The notes under the pieces: generated by a model
The model's database searches: none
What the model saw: only the letters and a program-made list of their open reading frames with translations
Told to the model about the DNA's origin: nothing
Shown here: one piece after another, positions 55,605-64,000 of the stretch
How positions within the stretch are numbered: position 1 is the stretch's first letter
How the letters are laid out: every line of letters begins with the position of its first letter
NCBI RefSeq assembly: GCF_000014865.1
Contig: NC_008576.1
Span: forward strand, 3,687,001 to 3,751,000
Direction of reading: 5' to 3'
DNA length: 64,000 bases
From: Magnetococcus marinus MC-1
GTDB lineage: Bacteria > Pseudomonadota > Magnetococcia > Magnetococcales > Magnetococcaceae
Position numbers and translations under genes: made by a program

Positions 55605-56073
55605 GGTACAGACCTTTTTTTTATCGTGATTTCTCAAAGCCCTTTGGGCGATGGTCTAATCCGGCTCGACGGCCAATTTACGCAACCGTAACTTGGTAAC
55701 AAAACTAGACACAAACGTCAATCTCTAACTCATACTACGGTTTAGAGTGTAACCGCTGACGGCTCATATTCTATCCGTTAAACAAGAACTTGCATATGTT
55801 GTTTTTTTTTGTCTCATGCCAACCTCGTTGTTTCCGGTTCTTTTAATCGCTTAACCAATAAGCTAAGGCCATTTTCCGCCATAGAAACCACTAATGACAA
55901 CATTGTTTATGGTTAAACAGCCACCAAAATTGAAAAGATTATCTCAATTTCAGATATTTACAACGATTCCTTTGCTTGGCACAACAAAGCTCAACCACCC
56001 CACCAACAAAGTACACCTAACCATTGCATTTAAAACATAGCTATTGCGCAAATTGGTAGATGTATAGGAAAAC
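55605..56073. other. AT-rich intergenic region upstream of tolC
   Basis: About 470 bp between the periplasmic protein gene (its 3' end) and the tolC start, both on the minus strand. It is clearly more AT-rich than the coding sequence around it. No gene or strong hairpin is seen; a tolC promoter is expected here but no confident -35/-10 pair was found. Confidence 0.5.
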
Positions 56074-56913
56074 TCAATGGAACTGCATTTCTTGTTTTTG
56101 CTGAGCTGGATCTGCTTTTTTTTCTTGGTCTTTAGTTGAATATTGAACATAATCTTTTGGTAGTTCAAACAGCGAGGCATCTGGAACCATTTCTTGTATG
56201 TTTTTAATCTCCGCCGTTACCTGCCCGTTCTGCACCACGCGCACGGGTAAAAATAGGCGGGCATCTACCCAGAGTTCGCTATTTCTAGTTTTGCTACCTA
56301 TGGTCTCTGTGAATTGCCACTTTTCTGTAGCCCGCCCCTGTTCATGACTAACCTCTACCAATTTACGGTAGAGCGTCGGCCCCTTTAGCAGCTGGTACTT
56401 TAGTACGACGCGGCGTTGCGGGTCTACCCAGAGCTGCATCTGCGTGGTTTGCCCCCGTCGTGCCATACTCACCTCCCAAAGTTGCGTCATTATCCCATCC
56501 AACGCGATCTCCCCTTTGAGCACGCACTGCGCCGGGTTATCTTTACCACAAACGGGATGATCCGGATCACTCGGCAGACGTGTTAAATCTGGCATCGGAG
56601 GCATCGGTGCACGACCGGGCCCCTCATGATACCGTTTGTTGGCAAGGTCTAATGTCCACATACGCTCTTTTTCTAAATCCATGATAAGCGCTCGGGTTTG
56701 ATTTCCTACCGTACCTTCCGCACGCAGACGCATTGGCCCTACATAGAGCGTCCCTTTAGCAACCTGCTCGGGTTTGTCAGGACTATGCATAATGATGTCT
56801 GCGCGAAATGAACCGCCAAACCATACGGGAGCAGCCAACAGCTCCCTACTTCCACTCATTGCGACTGCTAGAGCCAACAATACAAACACTTTATTGTAGG
56901 GTATTTTGAGCAT
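56074..56913 (-). CDS. Exported protein of unknown function (DUF4412/LolA-like pattern)
   Basis: 279 residues with a signal peptide cleaved near LAA-PV (about residue 28). The mature part alternates beta strands: FRADIIMHSPDKPEQVAKG, TLYVGPMRLRAEG, TRALIMDLEKERMWTLDLANKRYHE, then a Pro/Met-rich linker with a Cys pair (CGKDNPAQC) and a second beta half. A short strand-rich pattern of this kind is seen in DUF4412 and LolA-like periplasmic proteins; this is a resemblance, not an identification. The end is Lys/Gln-rich. It stands alone between tolC and ndk. Confidence 0.65.
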   Translation of the reverse strand: MLKIPYNKVFVLLALAVAMSGSRELLAAPVWFGGSFRADIIMHSPDKPEQVAKGTLYVGPMRLRAEGTVGNQTRALIMDLEKERMWTLDLANKRYHEGPGRAPMPPMPDLTRLPSDPDHPVCGKDNPAQCVLKGEIALDGIMTQLWEVSMARRGQTTQMQLWVDPQRRVVLKYQLLKGPTLYRKLVEVSHEQGRATEKWQFTETIGSKTRNSELWVDARLFLPVRVVQNGQVTAEIKNIQEMVPDASLFELPKDYVQYSTKDQEKKADPAQQKQEMQFH

Positions 56914-57264
56914 TGGGTTCGTTCCAACTGATATTTAATAGAGGAGATGGTCGACACTAACCGTCGTTAAAAAGAATGCAATTACAAGTCCAAAGTTTAG
57001 CAGATCTTCATTTTTTTTAATTCTCCCCCCATCATTTGATTAAAAAGCTTGGCAACCTTCATACCAATTGATACCCTCGCCAAACTTTACAAAAAGGGCT
57101 CTAGTTAGGCACTCTTGCGGCCAGAGCATCAACTAAGGATTCGCATGCCTGCGCAAGTTATGGCCCGCTATGTTTTGCTTATCCAATGAGTGCCACATAA
57201 TTTAATCACCCACATGCTGCCCTGCTTGTTCATGCTGGCGGTGTTTTTTCATCAGGAGTTTACC
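56914..57264. other. Divergent intergenic region upstream of ndk
   Basis: About 350 bp, AT-rich, between divergently transcribed genes. Nothing beyond the ndk ribosome-binding site (AGGAG, eight bases before ATG 57265) could be recognised. The open frame that reaches back to 57190 is an upstream extension of ndk without support. Confidence 0.5.
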
Positions 57265-57693
57265 ATGACCATTGAACGCACTTTTTCCATCATCAAACCT
57301 GACGCAGTTGCTAAAAATGTCGTAGGGGAGATCCAAAGCCGTTTCGAGAAAGCGGGCCTGCGTATTATTGCTTCTAAAATGATTCGCCTAACGCCTGAAA
57401 TTGCAGGAAAATTCTATGAAGTGCATAAAGCACGCCCCTTCTACAATGATCTGTGCAGCTACATGAGCTCAGGCCCTGTGGTTGTGCAAGTTTTAGAAGG
57501 TGATGGCGCTGTCCTGAAAAACCGTGACATTATGGGTGCCACCAATCCTAAGGACGCCGCTCCAGGTACCATCCGTGCTGATTTTGCCGAGAGCATTGAT
57601 GCCAATGCGGTCCATGGTTCAGACGCCCCTGAAACGGCTGCCCAAGAAATCGCCTTCTTCTTTAGTGGCACAGAACTGTGCGATCGCCCTTGA
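57265..57693 (+). CDS. ndk: Nucleoside diphosphate kinase
   Basis: 142 residues, the normal family length, from ATG 57265 with AGGAG in front. [15 protein letters not shown] at the N-terminus, the catalytic-His loop [12 protein letters not shown] and the nucleotide-binding [16 protein letters not shown] are textbook Ndk. The enzyme transfers the gamma-phosphate between nucleoside triphosphates and diphosphates through a phospho-histidine. It lies directly before rlmN, a pairing common in proteobacteria, with an intervening hairpin. Confidence 0.98.
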   Translation: MTIERTFSIIKPDAVAKNVVGEIQSRFEKAGLRIIASKMIRLTPEIAGKFYEVHKARPFYNDLCSYMSSGPVVVQVLEGDGAVLKNRDIMGATNPKDAAPGTIRADFAESIDANAVHGSDAPETAAQEIAFFFSGTELCDRP

Positions 57694-57710
57694 TGCTCGT
57701 ATGAATGGCT

Positions 57711-57740
57711 GGGGCCTCGTCTAAAAGCTAGACAGGCCCC
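57711..57740 (+). terminator. Hairpin after ndk
   Basis: GGGGCCT-cg-TCTA / TAGA-c-AGGCCCC forms a strong stem with a small internal loop, ending 47 bp after the ndk stop and followed by TATTTC. The tail is short, so it may be an attenuator rather than a full stop before rlmN. Confidence 0.6.
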
Positions 57741-57852
57741 TATTTCACCACCACACCTGCACAATCAACGAGATTTCATTCTTTAATCCATTCTTTTTTT
57801 ACAAACGAACCCTCAGTTTTCCCCACCACTGCCCATCGATTGTGAGCCCTCT

Positions 57853-58923
57853 ATGCACACGCCCCTCTTAGATTTAACCGGTTTGACCCGGGAAGCATTA
57901 ACCTCACTGGTGGTCGAGCAGTTGGGAGAAAAGCCGTTTAGGGCAAGACAGTTATGGTCTTGGCTCCATGTTAAATTAGCCCAACACCTGGATGAGATGA
58001 GTGACTTATCCATTGATTTTCGCAGGAAACTTTCTGCATTAAGCACCCCCCTACGGCCCGAGGTTTCGACCCATCAAATCAGCCGTGATGGCACGGAAAA
58101 ATGGTTACTACGATTGAGTGATGGACAACAAATCGAGACCGTCTACATTCCAGAGGATGAGCGAGGCACCCTGTGTATATCGTCCCAGGTGGGGTGCACC
58201 TTGAGCTGCCCGTTTTGTCACACCGGCGCGCAGGGCTTTGCCCGCAATCTAACCCCCTCTGAAATTGTTCAACAAGTTTTGTTTGCGCGGCGCACTTTAG
58301 CGGCACGTGACAAGCGGGTCACCAATATCGTGCTTATGGGCATGGGGGAACCCCTCTATAATTATGAAGCCGTACGGGATGCTGTGCTGATCTTGTTAGA
58401 CGACTCTGGATTAGCTTTTGGGACCCGTAAAGTGACACTGAGTACAGCGGGATTACTCCCCAAAATGGAACAGGCAGGGCGTGAGCTTGGGGTGAATCTA
58501 GCGATTTCTTTACATGCGGTACGCGACACGCTGCGTGACGAATTAGTCCCACTCAATAAGAAGTATAACCTGCAAGCGCTACGGGCCGCTACCCTCCGCT
58601 ACCCGCTTAAATCTGGACGGCGCGTTACCTGGGAGTATGTCATGCTCCACGGGGTGAATGACAGCGAGGATGACGCCCGTTTATTCGTCTCCTTCCTAAA
58701 AGATATCCCTTCTAAAATCAATCTTATACCCTTTAATCCTTGGCCAGGTGTGCCTTATCAATCGAGCAGCATGACACGCATCGCCGCCTTTCAAAAAATC
58801 CTCTATCAAGCAGGGTTTGTAACGGTTATTCGCGACCGCCGCGGTGAAGATATAGACGCAGCCTGTGGTCAATTAAAAGGCGCCGTACAAGGGGCCCGCC
58901 CTCGCCCACCGGGGGCAAGTTAA
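57853..58923 (+). CDS. rlmN: 23S rRNA/tRNA adenine-C2 methyltransferase RlmN (radical SAM)
   Basis: 356 residues. The radical SAM cluster motif CTLSCPFC, the preceding GTLCISSQVGC, the SAM-binding LMGMGEPLYNYEAV, STAGLLPKM, NLAISLHA and the C-terminal RRGEDIDAACGQL with its conserved catalytic Cys are all RlmN hallmarks. The enzyme methylates C2 of A2503 in 23S rRNA and A37 in some tRNAs. The ATG at 57853 has no clear Shine-Dalgarno sequence but matches the usual N-terminus (LLDLTGLTREAL). Confidence 0.97.
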   Translation: MHTPLLDLTGLTREALTSLVVEQLGEKPFRARQLWSWLHVKLAQHLDEMSDLSIDFRRKLSALSTPLRPEVSTHQISRDGTEKWLLRLSDGQQIETVYIPEDERGTLCISSQVGCTLSCPFCHTGAQGFARNLTPSEIVQQVLFARRTLAARDKRVTNIVLMGMGEPLYNYEAVRDAVLILLDDSGLAFGTRKVTLSTAGLLPKMEQAGRELGVNLAISLHAVRDTLRDELVPLNKKYNLQALRAATLRYPLKSGRRVTWEYVMLHGVNDSEDDARLFVSFLKDIPSKINLIPFNPWPGVPYQSSSMTRIAAFQKILYQAGFVTVIRDRRGEDIDAACGQLKGAVQGARPRPPGAS

Positions 58924-59428
58924 GCTTTCATTTATGTGTGCGCGATGACACGGGGCCCAATTCCTTAACCGGATTGGGCTTGGCGGCGCCTACGTTGTCC
59001 CAACAGATTAAACCTTGCTTGATCGAATGTCGCAGGTGAGACGCCCTTTTTTGATCATACTTATATTTAATACTGTCAATTATACCTGTAAAATTATCGC
59101 CGCCACCTGCCTGCATAGAAACCATTCACGATAACTGCAAACAAGACTCAAATTTTATCCTTATGTTTTTATTATTTATTATTGAGCACTCTCGAAAGCC
59201 CATCCCACCACCACCATTTATAAAATGAGGCCCATAATTATTATGAAAATGGGCTTGCAATCCCCCTGTAAAAAGGCCAAGATAAGGCGATTTTCTCTTC
59301 GATTATAAGGTTTTCCTAATAATCGCAGCGTGAATACCTCATCCCGCAGTCAGCGGGTGGGTACTGTGACTAGGTGCTGCCGGGGGGACAGTAGGTAAAA
59401 CCCTTTTAAACAAGGATGGAGTGAATCC
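58924..59428. other. Intergenic region between rlmN and the sulfur genes
   Basis: About 500 bp. GCCCAAT-11 nt-ATTGGGC at 58955-58979 is a weak hairpin after rlmN. CCCGC-agtca-GCGGG lies at 59343-59357, followed by a G-rich stretch before the next gene. No gene and no recognisable riboswitch fold were seen; a promoter for the DUF302 gene is expected here. Confidence 0.45.
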
Positions 59429-60007
59429 ATGGGATTCTTAAAGAACTTGTTCGCATTAGTTGGGGCCCTTGCTATCGCAGCTGGTCTCTATGGTTATGTC
59501 AAGCTGGCCCCTGTTTTGGCAGAGTTTGATCCTGGCTACCAGAAGATGTACTCAAAGTTTGCCTCGGATCTCTTGACCTCCAAAGACCCTGGCGTGGCGA
59601 TGATGTGGGTGGCCGAGGTCAAACCTGATATCTCTATTGAAGATGTCAAGGAGTCTCTGAAAAGTTTGGCCGCAGCACGTAGCTTTTTGTTTGTGGGAGA
59701 GGCTCCTTTTTACAAACAGGTCCAGGCTTTAACCGGCGAGCCTTACCGTCATATTTCTTTCATGTCTTTTTGTGACGCCAGTGTCGGCAAAATGATGGCC
59801 GATTATCGGGATGAGTATACCGGCTTTATGCCCTGTCGTATCTCTGTTGTGCAGGGTAAGGATGGTAAAATCCGTTTATACTCTATGAACTTAGATATGA
59901 TGATTTACGGCGGACGGGAGCTCCCCCCAGAACTCAAGAAGCAAGCCATGCGGGTGAGTAATGTCATTCGTGAGATTATGCAAGGCGCGGCCCAAGGGGA
60001 ATTTTAA
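59429..60007 (+). CDS. DUF302-like membrane-anchored protein
   Basis: 192 residues with an N-terminal membrane anchor or signal sequence (about 4-25, LFALVGALAIAAGLYGYV). The C-terminal half (about 105-185) has FMSFCDASVGKMM, GFMPCRISVVQGKDGKIRLYS and a closing helix, the pattern of DUF302 domains (Cys, then a PCR/PCN turn before a beta strand). DUF302 proteins are often found near sulfur-oxidation genes but have no settled function. It is followed by a weak terminator and then fccAB, on the same strand. Confidence 0.65.
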   Translation: MGFLKNLFALVGALAIAAGLYGYVKLAPVLAEFDPGYQKMYSKFASDLLTSKDPGVAMMWVAEVKPDISIEDVKESLKSLAAARSFLFVGEAPFYKQVQALTGEPYRHISFMSFCDASVGKMMADYRDEYTGFMPCRISVVQGKDGKIRLYSMNLDMMIYGGRELPPELKKQAMRVSNVIREIMQGAAQGEF

Positions 60008-60033
60008 GCCGCTGCCCTTTTATGGGTTGGAAT

Positions 60034-60054
60034 GCTGTACCAACAGCTTTTTTT
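60034..60054 (+). terminator. Short terminator after the DUF302 gene
   Basis: GCTGT-acca-ACAGC followed by seven T residues. The 5-bp stem is weak. A second hairpin, CCGGCAC-9 nt-GTGCCGG, lies at 60060-60082 ahead of fccA. Confidence 0.55.
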
Positions 60055-60143
60055 AAACGCCGGCACACAACGGGGGTGCCGGTTAAACCGGTCCGATACA
60101 TAAGGGCCAACCTAGCCATTCCTGTACGGGAGGAGAGGGAGAG

Positions 60144-60785
60144 ATGCAACATAATAAGATCAAGACACTGTTCTTGGCAGCAGCCATGGTAACAAGCGGG
60201 ATGATGATGGGTGCGGATGCTCGCGCCGAAGGCATCACCGCCGCTGCGCTTGCTAACACTTGCGCAGGTTGCCACGGTACCAATGGCGTAGCTGTTGGTC
60301 CTGCGATGCCCACCATCGCGGGGCAACCTGCGGCACATTTGGTCAACATGATGAAGGAGTTTAAATCTGGCGAGCGCCCTGCGACTATTATGGATCGCAT
60401 TGCCAAGGGTTACAGCGACGAAGAGATTACCGAGCTCTCTAAATACCTCGCTACACAAAAGTGGGGGAACAATGTCGCCAATGCACGTCTTAGCATGAAA
60501 ACCGGCACCCCTTTCAATCAGGTGGATGATGCTCTGGTTGCTAAAGGTGCCAAACTGCACGAATCTTTAAAATGCAAAAAGTGTCATGAAGACAATGGTC
60601 GCAGCATGGAAGATGACACCCCTCGTGTCGCGGGTCAGTGGCAGGACTATCTATTGATCAAGATGCAGGATTATAAAAATCCTGACATGAAGGTTCCTCA
60701 GCCCAAAAAGATGAAGAAGAATATTGATAATGCTTCTCTAGAAGAGCTTGAGGCCATTGCCCATTTCTACGCCAGCCAGAAGTAA
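60144..60785 (+). CDS. fccA: Dihaem cytochrome c subunit of sulfide dehydrogenase (FccA-like)
   Basis: 213 residues with a signal peptide (cleavage near ARA-EG, about residue 28) and two haem-binding motifs, CAGCH (40-44) and CKKCH (144-148), in two c4-like domains with Met-containing stretches that could provide the distal ligands. The start has a strong AGGAGAGGGAG ribosome-binding site. Placed 22 bp before the flavoprotein gene, it matches the dihaem subunit of flavocytochrome c, which accepts electrons from FAD in sulfide oxidation in the periplasm. A general c4 cytochrome is the alternative, made unlikely by the neighbour. Confidence 0.88.
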   Translation: MQHNKIKTLFLAAAMVTSGMMMGADARAEGITAAALANTCAGCHGTNGVAVGPAMPTIAGQPAAHLVNMMKEFKSGERPATIMDRIAKGYSDEEITELSKYLATQKWGNNVANARLSMKTGTPFNQVDDALVAKGAKLHESLKCKKCHEDNGRSMEDDTPRVAGQWQDYLLIKMQDYKNPDMKVPQPKKMKKNIDNASLEELEAIAHFYASQK

Positions 60786-60807
60786 GCGGGGGAGAGGAGA
60801 GTTTCGC

Positions 60808-62088
60808 ATGTCTAAACTGACACGTCGTAATTTTATTAAAACCACTGGCGCTGCTGCGGCCGTTGGTGCTATGGGTGTCGCTGCTCCTGCCATTGCCAAT
60901 AGCCACGGCAACCATGTGGTTGTTGTTGGGGGCGGTTATGGTGGCGCTGTTGCAGCCAAATATATTCGTATGGCCGATCCCACCGTTAAGGTGACTTTGA
61001 TTGAGCAGAACGAATATTACTACTCTTGCCCCTTGTCCAACCCTGTCATCATCGGTATCCGTGACATGGAAGTACAGAAGTGGGGCTATGATGGTTTGAA
61101 AAAGCATGGCATTGATGTGGTAATCGACACGGTTACGGGTATTGATGCTGGTTCTAAGACGGTCACCACCAAAGGTGGTAAGTTCAAATACACCAAGTTG
61201 GTTCTTTCACCGGGTGTTGAATTTAACTATGCAGCCATTCCTGGTTTGACCAAAGAAATTGCCCATACCAGCATGCCCCACGCATGGAAAGCGGGTCCTC
61301 AGACCCTGTTGTTGCGTGACAAACTGGCGGCGATGAAGGATGGCGAACCCTTCGTCATGGTGGCACCACCAAACCCGTTCCGCTGCCCTCCTGGGCCTTA
61401 CGAGCGGGCCTCATTGGTGGCACACTATCTGAAAAAGCACAAGCCTAAGTCCAAAGTGATCATTTTGGATCCTAAAGACAAGTTTTCCAAAATGGGCCTG
61501 TTCCGTGGCGGTTGGAAAGAGTTGGGCTACGAGCCCAACTATATCGAGTGGATTCCTGCTGCAGAAGGCGGTAAAGTCACTAAAGTTGACGCTGCGACCG
61601 GTACTGTCTACACCGACATGGGTGAATACAAGAGTTCTTGTATCAACATCATCCCGCCCATGACAGCGGGATCCATTGCCGTTGCCTCTGGCCTGACGGA
61701 TAAGTCTGGCTGGTGTCCTGTTGATCTTAAAACGTTTGAGTCTACCTTGGCCAAAGATGTCTATGTCATTGGTGACTCCAGCGCCGCAGCGGGCCTGCCC
61801 AAATCTGGCTATGCCGCGAACTCCGAAGCAAAAGTGGCGGCGGCGGCTGTGGTCGCTGCTCTTCAGGGTAAACCTGCGCCGATGCCTTCTTATGTCAATA
61901 CATGTTACAGCTTGTTGGCACCAGACTACGGCATCTCTGTTGCGTTGGTTTCGGTTTTTGAGGATGGTAAAATCACCAAAAAATCCGGCGGTCTCTCTCC
62001 TTCGACGGCCAGCAAGGCCCACCGTAAGCAAGAGGCTTTTTATGCTGAGTCTTGGTATCAAAGCATCATGGCCGATACCTTCGCTTAA
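60808..62088 (+). CDS. fccB: Flavocytochrome c sulfide dehydrogenase flavoprotein (FccB)
   Basis: 426 residues from ATG 60808, with a GGAGAGGAG site in front. The N-terminus carries a Tat signal (TRRNFIK, then AAPAIANS). An FAD-binding Rossmann motif (VVVVGGGYGGAVAA) follows, with a second dinucleotide-like part and VYVIGDSSAAAGLPKSGYAAN near the C-terminus. Cys193 (FRCPPGPYERASL) and Cys366 (NTCYSLLAPDYG) correspond to the pair that forms the redox-active disulfide in FccB. With FccA it oxidises sulfide to sulfur in the periplasm, passing electrons to cytochrome c. It is followed by a strong terminator. Confidence 0.95.
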   Translation: MSKLTRRNFIKTTGAAAAVGAMGVAAPAIANSHGNHVVVVGGGYGGAVAAKYIRMADPTVKVTLIEQNEYYYSCPLSNPVIIGIRDMEVQKWGYDGLKKHGIDVVIDTVTGIDAGSKTVTTKGGKFKYTKLVLSPGVEFNYAAIPGLTKEIAHTSMPHAWKAGPQTLLLRDKLAAMKDGEPFVMVAPPNPFRCPPGPYERASLVAHYLKKHKPKSKVIILDPKDKFSKMGLFRGGWKELGYEPNYIEWIPAAEGGKVTKVDAATGTVYTDMGEYKSSCINIIPPMTAGSIAVASGLTDKSGWCPVDLKTFESTLAKDVYVIGDSSAAAGLPKSGYAANSEAKVAAAAVVAALQGKPAPMPSYVNTCYSLLAPDYGISVALVSVFEDGKITKKSGGLSPSTASKAHRKQEAFYAESWYQSIMADTFA

Positions 62089-62113
62089 GCATCATGGTTG
62101 TATGCTTGATCTT

Positions 62114-62143
62114 AAACGGAGCCCTTTTGGGCTCCGTTTTTTT
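62114..62143 (+). terminator. Rho-independent terminator after fccB
   Basis: AACGGAGCCC-TTTT-GGGCTCCGTT followed by a T-run; a perfect 10-bp stem 26 bp after the fccB stop. Confidence 0.95.
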
Positions 62144-62617
62144 ATGTCGCTCTAGATATCTCTGGTGTTTTAGCAGGCTGCGCCCATTCCGGTTAATATT
62201 TGAAAGGCTTTAATTGTACAGGCATTGTTTGTTTTGCCTTGCTCTTACAATAAATCCTCTCTTCCTATCGGGCTATGGTCTCTGCGCGCATAGATTTTGC
62301 CTATCAAACTCCCGCAATATTCTATTTGAGCTAGATACCCACGCATTATTTAAAGAAGGTACCGCGTAAAAAGGGGCTCTGGTTCGCTTTTTATGGAGCA
62401 CCCCCTTTCAAGCTTTTTTATCTTCTTCTTTTTGTTACACTGTTTTTACAATTTCGTCATGCTCCAAGAAATATTCATTCTCTTGGTTGCGAAAAACAGA
62501 GGATCATGCTTGAGAGGTTCGGTTGGGTTTGATACTCTCTAGTGAGTCGTTTTAAGAAAATTATCTGGTCTTAGCCAAAGGCCCGCATTGAGATCGATTT
62601 ACTTAGGAGATCCGTAA
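62144..62617. other. Intergenic region between fccB and soxY
   Basis: About 470 bp, AT-rich, bounded on the left by the fccB terminator, so soxYZ must have its own promoter here. No gene was recognised and no confident promoter elements; an AGGAG ribosome-binding site precedes soxY at 62606-62610. Confidence 0.5.
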
Positions 62618-63091
62618 ATGGTAACTGAGGAGGGAAAGATGGGCGTAAGCCGACGTGGTTTCTTCCGCACCGTAGGTGCTGCTGGTCTGGGTGTTGCGGC
62701 CGTTTCTGCACAACCGGGCAAGCTATGGGCCGCTGAAAATGTGATGGATAGCATCAAAGCCAAAATGGGTGGTTCTGATGTGACGGAAGGTAAAGTCGTG
62801 TTAAGTACCCCTGATACTGCTGAAAACGGTTCGCTGGTGCGTGTTCCAATCAAGGTTGACCACCCCATGGAACCGGGCAACTTTATTGAAAGTGTAGGCA
62901 TCTTTGTCGACAACAACCCCGCACCTTTTATCGCCAAGTTTGATTTCAAACCTGAGTTGGGTGGCGTCGATTTTGAGGTTCGCATCAAAATCGCAAAAAC
63001 TTCGCCACTGCGGGTAGTCGCTAAGTCCAACACCGGCAAGCTCTATGCAGCCGTAAAGAATATCAATGTGGCTGAGGGTGGTTGCGCATGA
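62618..63091 (+). CDS. soxY: Thiosulfate-oxidation carrier protein SoxY
   Basis: 157 residues. The ATG at 62618 is chosen for its AGGAG; an ATG seven codons on is possible. A Tat signal (SRRGFFRTVGAAG) is followed by the SoxY beta-sandwich (VRVPIKVDHPMEPGNFIESV, GIFVDNNPAPFIAKF). Intermediates of the Sox cycle are carried on a Cys in a C-terminal GGCGG-type swinging arm; here the protein ends in GGCA, so the Cys (156) is present but the arm is one residue shorter than usual and ends in Ala. SoxY works as a heterodimer with SoxZ, encoded 52 bp downstream. Confidence 0.93.
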   Translation: MVTEEGKMGVSRRGFFRTVGAAGLGVAAVSAQPGKLWAAENVMDSIKAKMGGSDVTEGKVVLSTPDTAENGSLVRVPIKVDHPMEPGNFIESVGIFVDNNPAPFIAKFDFKPELGGVDFEVRIKIAKTSPLRVVAKSNTGKLYAAVKNINVAEGGCA

Positions 63092-63143
63092 TCATGCGCC
63101 CTCTTTTGACGCGTGCCAACCTTTCGATAAGGAAAATGTGAAC

Positions 63144-63479
63144 ATGGCTAATATCGGCTCCCCTAAAGTTCGCGGCCCCAATGGGGCTGTTTCTGCCGGC
63201 TCTATGGTGGACGTTAAAACCCTGATTAAGCACCCCATGGAATCTGGGTTTCGTAAGGATCGCGCCACGGGCGAGACCTATCCGGCGCACTATGTTGCCA
63301 AGGTAGAGGTCAACTATCTGGGTAACACGGTGATCTCTGCTGAGTGGTCGGGTGGCGTTTCTAAAAACCCCTTTTATTCCTTTAGCCTGAAAGCCACCAA
63401 ATCAGGTCCTGTTGAGGTCACTTGGACCGACAACAAGGGGGAATCCTGGAACGAGAAGTTTGATCTCACCGTCGCTTAA
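63144..63479 (+). CDS. soxZ: Sulfur-compound chelating protein SoxZ
   Basis: 111 residues from ATG 63144 (AAGGA 11 bases upstream); the frame is open earlier but overlaps soxY. GSPKVRGPNGAV, VDVKTLIKHPMESGFRKD and the closing VTWTDNKGESWNEKFDL are typical of SoxZ, which has no signal peptide and is exported with SoxY. Together they carry the sulfur intermediates of thiosulfate oxidation in the periplasm. The other Sox proteins (XA, B, CD) are not in the window. Confidence 0.95.
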   Translation: MANIGSPKVRGPNGAVSAGSMVDVKTLIKHPMESGFRKDRATGETYPAHYVAKVEVNYLGNTVISAEWSGGVSKNPFYSFSLKATKSGPVEVTWTDNKGESWNEKFDLTVA

Positions 63480-63500
63480 CCGACGCTAATTATCTCAAAA

Positions 63501-63531
63501 GAGACCGCCCTACTCGGGCGGTCTCTTTTTT
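63501..63531 (+). terminator. Rho-independent terminator after soxZ
   Basis: GAGACCGCCC-TACTC-GGGCGGTCTC followed by six T residues and preceded by AAAA; it lies 21 bp after the soxZ stop. Confidence 0.95.
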
Positions 63532-63759
63532 CGTGCTCAAGCAGATCCTCAGCGCCCCTGACTGGACACTTTTTTTGTTTAACAACGGATCGACCAAGGA
63601 GCGGTCGGGCCAAGAATCTGGCCGCCCGCCTTGAATTGGGGTTTTAACAATCCGTTTGGTTCAAAACGTGCAAACTTCGGTTCTTAATAGACCTTATTGG
63701 TTTATTTCGCTAAACTGGTGATTGATTTAGTCTTTTGCCTATGTTTGGACAGGTCAACG

Positions 63760-64000
63760 ATGCTTTGTACGAAATCACTCCACGCCCTTAGCTATAGACC
63801 ATTCCGTTTATTGATCTCACTGCTATGCCTGCTTTGCACACCCCTAGCCTTTGCGGCAGAACAATCGCCTTTTCGCCTCTATATTTTGGAGTCCCAATTG
63901 GGCTTGCCTTATGACGAAGTCCGCCATGCGCTTATCCAAAGTTTACAAGCTTATGGTTACCGTCGTGGTGAGAATTTGCACATCACCATTGAGTCTGCAC
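63760..64000 (+). CDS. Probable ABC-type substrate-binding domain protein, 3' end missing
   Basis: The frame opens at ATG 63760 and runs off the window after 80 residues. It has a signal peptide-like start (hydrophobic LLISLLCLLCTPLAF, cleavage near AFA-AE). The mature start, PFRLYILESQLGLPYDEVRH followed by LIQSLQAYGYRRGENLHITI, fits the opening of the TrpX/ABC_sub_bind family, where a G-Y-x-x-G-x-N pattern precedes a strand. These domains occur as free binding proteins or as sensor parts of histidine kinases and cyclases; which one applies cannot be seen here. Confidence 0.6.
   Translation, partial: MLCTKSLHALSYRPFRLLISLLCLLCTPLAFAAEQSPFRLYILESQLGLPYDEVRHALIQSLQAYGYRRGENLHITIESA

Noticed and set aside
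59341-59410. G-rich sequence before the DUF302 gene considered as a riboswitch
   Set aside because: Only one short hairpin is visible and no conserved core of the c-di-GMP, SAM or other common classes could be matched.

Overview
The window reads as bacterial, Gram-negative and sulfur-oxidising: it has outer-membrane beta-barrel and TolC genes, Tat-exported sulfur enzymes (FccAB, SoxYZ) and densely packed operons. A marine sulfur-oxidising alphaproteobacterium-like organism, possibly a magnetotactic coccus of the Magnetococcus type, would fit. That naming is an inference from gene content; no marker gene in the window settles it.

Layout. (1) 2-1093: 3' part of an ArsJ-type organoarsenical exporter. 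(2) 1084-6752, minus strand: two membrane-bound c-di-GMP signalling proteins, one a full GGDEF-EAL protein and one with a degenerate GGDEF site. (3) 7551-22899, plus strand: a complete Pel exopolysaccharide operon. PelA is split into a hydrolase and a deacetylase, and PelB into a TPR protein and a beta-barrel protein, followed by PelC, PelD, PelE, PelF and PelG; most junctions are ATGA or GTGA overlaps. (4) 22949-55604, minus strand: TolC, a giant repeat protein of about 7,000 residues, a type I secretion ABC transporter and its membrane-fusion protein, then a TPR-glycosyltransferase-sulfotransferase fusion and two further glycosyltransferases. (5) 56074-58923: a periplasmic protein of unknown role, ndk and rlmN. 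(6) 59429-63479: a DUF302 protein, FccA-FccB and SoxY-SoxZ. (7) 63760-64000: start of a probable ABC-type substrate-binding protein.

The central 50 kb looks like an extracellular-matrix island. c-di-GMP enzymes and the PelD receptor would control Pel synthesis, while the facing minus-strand cluster exports a giant acidic adhesin-like protein and carries enzymes that could decorate it, or another surface glycan, with sugar and sulfate.

The most unusual part is the giant gene. It has an array of roughly 110 copies of a 147-bp (49-residue) coding repeat. Much of the array is organised into a five-unit, 735-bp higher-order repeat. One interval between markers is 733 instead of 735 bp, which pinpoints a 2-nt deletion near 46,680 that splits the gene into two frames. 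Directly after the giant gene's terminator lies what looks like the truncated, tandemly duplicated 5' end of a group II intron.
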